Shown here in pieces: positions 60,041 to 64,000 of a DNA stretch of 64,000 nt. The stretch lies in assembly GCA_963742585.1 (NCBI GenBank), contig CAVUMI010000009.1:310001-374000 (forward strand), in the 5' to 3' direction. Every line of letters begins with the position of its first letter. Positions within the stretch are counted from its first letter, which is position 1. Position numbers and translations under genes: made by a program. The stretch comes from JACDEA01 sp963742585. GTDB taxonomy: Bacteria; Actinomycetota; Acidimicrobiia; Acidimicrobiales; JACDEA01. The notes below the pieces were generated by a model. It was given only the letters and a program-made list of their open reading frames with translations, was not told where the DNA came from and searched no databases.

Positions 60041-62994
60041 GCTCGCGGCCGTCCCTGGGCGAGCGCCTATCACTCTCACGGCTCACCGAGGGCGCGGCGA
60101 CCTTCCCGATTCTCATCCTGTTCGGTCTCAACACCGTCGACGAGTTGGACCGCAGCGCGTACAACGTGCTGATTCCTGAGATCCGGCGGTCGTTCGACGT
60201 CAGCCTCCAGGCCATCGTCACCGTCACCGGTTTCGCGCTGATCGCCGCCTACCTGATCCAGATCCCGATCGGTTACTACGCCGACCGGCGGAGCCGCGTG
60301 AAGGTCGCCAGCGGGGGCGCCGCGGTGTGGGGATTCTTCACGCTGTTCACCGGCCTTGCGCCGACGATTGCGCTCCTCGCGGTCGCGCGCGGGATGACCG
60401 CAATCGGTCGCGCCGTCAATGACCCCACGCACAACTCGCTCATCGCCGACTACTACGAGCCCAAGGTTCGCACGAAGGCCTACGGCCTCCACCGAGCCGG
60501 AAACCCCGTGGGGCAGATCCTCGGCGCCGGGTTGGGTGGGGCGCTGGCCTTCTTCTTCGGTTGGCGGACGCCGTTCATCGTGTTCGCAATCCCGACGGTC
60601 ATTCTCGTCGTGCTGGCGGCGACCCGACTCCGCGAGCCGACGCGTGGAAGCCATGAGCGTCGGGCGATGGGTGCCTCCGACGAGATCGCCGAAACCGAGG
60701 AAGCGCCACCGTCGTTCGGTGAGGGGTGGCGCCTCCTCAACCAGATCAAGACGCTGCGCCGCATCTGGCTCTCGCTGCCGTTCCTCGCCACCGCTATCGC
60801 CGGGCTCGGCATCCTGCTGTCCACCTACTACGACGACGTCTTCCGCCTCAACGAGTTCGAGCGGGGGATCGTTTTCGCGGTCATCGAGCCGTTCCAGTTG
60901 CTGGGGGTGATCGTCGGCGTGCCGATCGCGACGCGGCTGATGCGTCGCGATCCCAGCCTCGTTCTCAGGTTCCTCGCGCTGGCCGGGCTGGTCGTCGCCG
61001 GCGGACTTGTGCTCCTGTCGACCGCGCCGAACCTCCCTCTGGCGATGGTCGCGCACACGATCGTGTCGTCGGTCCTCGGAATCCTGCTGCCCGGCTTGTA
61101 CGCCACGCTGTCGCTGGCCATCCCGCCGAAGGCGCGTTCCCTCGGCTTCTCGATCGGCGCCCTGTACGTCGTGGCCGGCCTCCCGATCATCTTCGTAATC
61201 GGTGGGGTCGCCGACAACATCGGCATACGCGGTGGCATCGTCATGCTGACGCCGGTCTTCCTGCTCGGCGCGCTGATCCTGGCGTCGGCGGGCAGCTTCT
61301 TGGCCGCCGATGTCGACAAGGTGCGGACGTCAGCGGTGGCCCAGGCCGAAGTCGTGGCCGGCCGGCGGCGCGGTGAGGTCAAGCTGTTGCTGGTCAAGGA
61401 TCTCGACGTTGCCTACGACAGCGTGCAAGTGCTGTTCGGCGTCAACTTCGAAGTGGAGGCCGGGGAGATCGTGGCGTTGCTCGGAACGAACGGCGCGGGG
61501 AAGTCGACCCTGCTGCGCGCCATCTCCGGTCTGGTGCCGGCGTCGGCTGGCGCGGTGGTCTTCGACGGGGAGGACATGACGTTCGCGCCGCCCCATGAAG
61601 TGGCCCGACGGGGCGTCGTCCAAGTTCCCGGAGGGCGAGGGGTGTTCCCGAGCCTGACCGTCGGCGAGAACCTGCGGATCGCCGGCTGGCTGTACCTACG
61701 CGACGGTGACTACCTGAAGCACGCCAATGAGGAGGTGCTCGGGTTCTTCCCGGTGCTGCGGGATCGCTGGGACCAGCCCGCCGCGAACCTGTCCGGCGGT
61801 GAGCAACAGATGCTGACGCTCGCACAGGCCTTCATCGCCAAACCTAAGTTGCTGATGATCGACGAACTGACGCTCGGGCTGGCACCGACCATCGTCGAGC
61901 AGCTGCTGAAGATCGTGACCGCCATTCGCGATCGCGGCACCACGATCATCCTGGTCGAGCAGTCGGTCAACGTTGCACTCACCGTGGCCGAAACCGCGTA
62001 TTTCATGGAGAAGGGAGAGATCCGCTTTCGCGGGCCGACCAGCCAGCTGCTCAAGCGGCCCGACGTGTTGCGGTCGGTGTTTCTCGAGGGAGCGGGGTCG
62101 GTTGACGGCCTTACCGGCCGCAAGGGGAAGACGGCACGTCGCCGTACGGCGGTGGTCGAGAGCAACGGGCACCGCGCGGTGGCCCTCGAGGTCAACGGGC
62201 TCCGCAAACGCTACGGCGGGATCACCGCGGTCGACGATGTCGACCTCGTTCTCCATCAGGGCGAGATCCTCGGGGTGATCGGGCCCAACGGCGCGGGGAA
62301 AACCACGTTGTTCGACCTGATCTCCGGGTTCGTCCCGCGCGATGACGGCCGCGTCACGCTGGAAGGCGACGACGTCAGCGACATGTCAGCCGATGCCCGG
62401 GCGCGGCGTGGGTTGGGCCGCTCCTTCCAGGACGCCCGCCTGTTCCCGGCGCTGACTGTGACCGACACGATCAAGCTCGCCCTCGAGCGCCACGTTGCGG
62501 TACGCGATCCCGTTGCCGCCGCGCTCTCCTTGCCGGCGGTCATCGATTCGGAGCGGGACGTGGCGTCGCGGGCCGAGGAGCTCATCGCGCTCATGGGACT
62601 CGACGCATTCGCCGACAAGTTCGTCTCCGAGCTGTCGACGGGAAGCCGGCGGATCGTCGACCTCGCGTGCGTGCTCGCCCACGAGCCTCACGTGATCCTC
62701 TTCGATGAGCCGTCGTCGGGAATCGCCCAGCGTGAGACCGAGGCGCTCGGCCCGCTCCTCGTCCGGATACGCGATGCCACAGAAGCGAGCCTCCTCGTGA
62801 TCGAACACGACATGCCGTTGATCACGTCGATCTCCGACCGCCTGATCGCGCTGGACATGGGACGGGTCGTAACCGAGGGCCACCCAGCCGACGTGGTGCG
62901 GCACCCCGATGTCGTGGCGTCGTACCTCGGGACGAGCACCGTTGCCATTACCCGATCGGGTAGTCGCACCACGAAGCAAACGAAGGGGAAGTAG
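60037..62994 (+). CDS. Three-part fusion: MFS domain, LivF-like ATPase, LivG-like ATPase
   Basis: A 985-residue protein. Residues about 20-430 are an MFS-like domain of about 12 helices (VTGFALIAAYLIQIPIGYYA, ADRRSRVKVASGGAAVWGFF with motif A, HRAGNPVGQILGAGLGGALA). Residues about 445-685 are a LivF-type ATPase: GTNGAGKSTLLR, VVQVPGGRGVFPSLTVGENL, LSGGEQQMLTLAQAF, LLMIDELTLGLAP. Residues about 720-965 are a LivG-type ATPase: GPNGAGKTTLFD, RSFQDARLFPALTV, LSTGSRRIVDLACVLA, ILFDEPSSGI. GTGA overlap with the permease suggests that this one protein supplies both ATPases to the channel, plus a second transport domain of unknown purpose. Confidence 0.9.
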   Translation: MSSRPSLGERLSLSRLTEGAATFPILILFGLNTVDELDRSAYNVLIPEIRRSFDVSLQAIVTVTGFALIAAYLIQIPIGYYADRRSRVKVASGGAAVWGFFTLFTGLAPTIALLAVARGMTAIGRAVNDPTHNSLIADYYEPKVRTKAYGLHRAGNPVGQILGAGLGGALAFFFGWRTPFIVFAIPTVILVVLAATRLREPTRGSHERRAMGASDEIAETEEAPPSFGEGWRLLNQIKTLRRIWLSLPFLATAIAGLGILLSTYYDDVFRLNEFERGIVFAVIEPFQLLGVIVGVPIATRLMRRDPSLVLRFLALAGLVVAGGLVLLSTAPNLPLAMVAHTIVSSVLGILLPGLYATLSLAIPPKARSLGFSIGALYVVAGLPIIFVIGGVADNIGIRGGIVMLTPVFLLGALILASAGSFLAADVDKVRTSAVAQAEVVAGRRRGEVKLLLVKDLDVAYDSVQVLFGVNFEVEAGEIVALLGTNGAGKSTLLRAISGLVPASAGAVVFDGEDMTFAPPHEVARRGVVQVPGGRGVFPSLTVGENLRIAGWLYLRDGDYLKHANEEVLGFFPVLRDRWDQPAANLSGGEQQMLTLAQAFIAKPKLLMIDELTLGLAPTIVEQLLKIVTAIRDRGTTIILVEQSVNVALTVAETAYFMEKGEIRFRGPTSQLLKRPDVLRSVFLEGAGSVDGLTGRKGKTARRRTAVVESNGHRAVALEVNGLRKRYGGITAVDDVDLVLHQGEILGVIGPNGAGKTTLFDLISGFVPRDDGRVTLEGDDVSDMSADARARRGLGRSFQDARLFPALTVTDTIKLALERHVAVRDPVAAALSLPAVIDSERDVASRAEELIALMGLDAFADKFVSELSTGSRRIVDLACVLAHEPHVILFDEPSSGIAQRETEALGPLLVRIRDATEASLLVIEHDMPLITSISDRLIALDMGRVVTEGHPADVVRHPDVVASYLGTSTVAITRSGSRTTKQTKGK

Positions 62995-64000
62995 ATGGGT
63001 AGCTGGAAGGATCTGACACTGGGGGATCTCGGCAAGGCGCTGCGCGCGATATCGACCGTTCATCCTGGCGGTGGCGGCCATCGTTCTGGTCGCCGTGTTG
63101 CTGCCGGGCCGCGGCGACAACCGCGACTCAGTCGCGGCCGCCGCGGCGTCGAGCGGCGACAGCACCGAGGCGGCTGCGGCCGAAGGAGACGCCGGAACCG
63201 AGACGACCGCGGTGGAGAGCGGCGACGCGGCCACGACGGGGACCGCCCTCAGCTCGCGTGGGCCGCGCGTCACCGCACCGTCCACCGGCGTTGTGGGACT
63301 CCCAGCCGGTGGCAAGGTGGGTCCGGACTGCGATCCGGCCACGGGTCGTATCAAGGTCCCGTCTCTGGCGGCGCCACCGTGCATGGCGCCGTTCGGGGCG
63401 AACAACGGCGGCAGTACCGCCACGGGCGTTACCGCCAAGGAGATCAAGGTCGTCTTCTACCAACCGCAGGACGACCCGGCGACCACCGCGGCCCTCACCG
63501 CGGCGGGCGCGAACAACGCGCCGGATGACGTCTGGAAAACGTTCCAGGACTACACCGACTACTTCAACAAGTTCTATGAGGGGTACGGCCGCAAAGTCGT
63601 CCTGACCCGCGTCCAAGGCAGCGGCAGTCCGAGCGACCCGGCCGCGGCCAACGCCGACGGGCAGACGATCGTGGGGATGAAGCCGTTCGCGGTGTGGGGC
63701 GGCAACCTGCCGTCGTTCTACGAAGTACTCGCCCGCAACAAAATCCTGTGCATCTGCACGACCTCCCAGCCCCAGGAGACCTACGAAAAGAGTGCGCCCT
63801 ACATCGGGTACACACCGCTGATGGCCTCGACGCAGGCCTACATCCACCGCGCCGAGTACATCGGCAAGCGCTTGGCCGGACGCAAGGCGGTGCACGCGGG
63901 GAGCCCGGTGTTCAAGCAGCAGAATCGGGTGTTCGGTCTCCTCTACTACGAGACCGCCGATAACGCGTACCGCGCCGGCGCCGAGTTCTTCAAGAAGGAG
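62995..64000 (+). CDS. Liv-type substrate-binding protein, partial, frameshift near N-terminus
   Basis: The gene starts at ATG 62995 (MGSWKDLTLGDLGKALRAIS). Near 63056 a base is missing and the other frame continues through the membrane anchor ILAVAAIVLVAVLLPG, an Ala/Glu/Thr-rich linker and the Peripla_BP_6 domain (TAKEIKVVFYQPQDDPATTA, FAVWGGNLPSFYEVLARNKI, YEKSAPYIGYTPLMASTQAY). The frame is open to the window end, so the C-terminus is missing. It is the binding protein of the second Liv-type system. The shift could be a sequencing error. Confidence 0.85.

Overview
The window is GC-rich, densely coded DNA with many GTG/TTG starts and ATGA/GTGA stop-start overlaps. The fatty-acid and acyl-CoA genes, fused Liv-type permeases, a HelD-type ATPase and NarL-type two-component genes point to a high-GC actinobacterium. 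An uncultured member of class Acidimicrobiia is my best guess; this is inference from gene content, not a measured placement.

Layout. 1-4.7 kb: end of an acyl-CoA carboxyltransferase, an acyl-CoA ligase, a family 2 glycosyltransferase, gltX and tRNA-Gln(CTG). 4.7-5.75 kb: a 41-residue peptide with a Gly-Gly leader-like end, coupled to an SDR. 5.77-10.04 kb: tRNA-Glu(CTC) followed by two small integrase-free cassettes, bounded by three copies of the tRNA 3' half. The first carries an XRE/nucleotidyltransferase toxin-antitoxin-like pair. The second carries a VOC protein, a broken transglutaminase-like gene and a WYL regulator. 10-16.9 kb: miscellaneous and decaying genes, a hydrolase-cyclase fusion and a CAP-domain wall protein. 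16.9-20.3 kb: acyl-CoA dehydrogenase, enoyl-CoA hydratase, amidase. 20.3-27.3 kb: a complete branched-chain amino-acid-type ABC operon with a TetR gene whose putative operator recurs in front of the operon. 27.3-30.6 kb: alkyltransferase-like protein, lysyl-oxidase-like secreted protein, SDR, thioesterase. 30.6-38.4 kb: a type II fatty-acid synthesis cluster (MerR regulator and dehydratase divergent from fabD, a lysine-less biotin-carrier-like protein, fabH, fabG, ACP, fabF, carboxyltransferase, fabI). 38.67-39.84 kb: one AbiEi/DUF559-like gene between inverted repeats of about 110 bp. 39.9-48.9 kb: MFS pump, UbiB kinase, an OpuC-type osmolyte transporter and small enzymes. 49-52.7 kb: HelD-like ATPase behind a terminator-like hairpin, two hydrolases and a 68-bp tandem repeat. 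52.7-57.8 kb: cupredoxin lipoprotein and an envelope-stress-like LiaF/kinase/regulator module. 57.9-64 kb: a second Liv-type transporter in which an MFS domain and both ABC ATPases form one 985-residue protein.

At least a dozen otherwise well-conserved frames are split by single-base shifts. That density suggests residual indel errors in the assembly as well as some real decay, so frameshift calls are flagged as such. No rRNA, CRISPR array, transposase or integrase was found.
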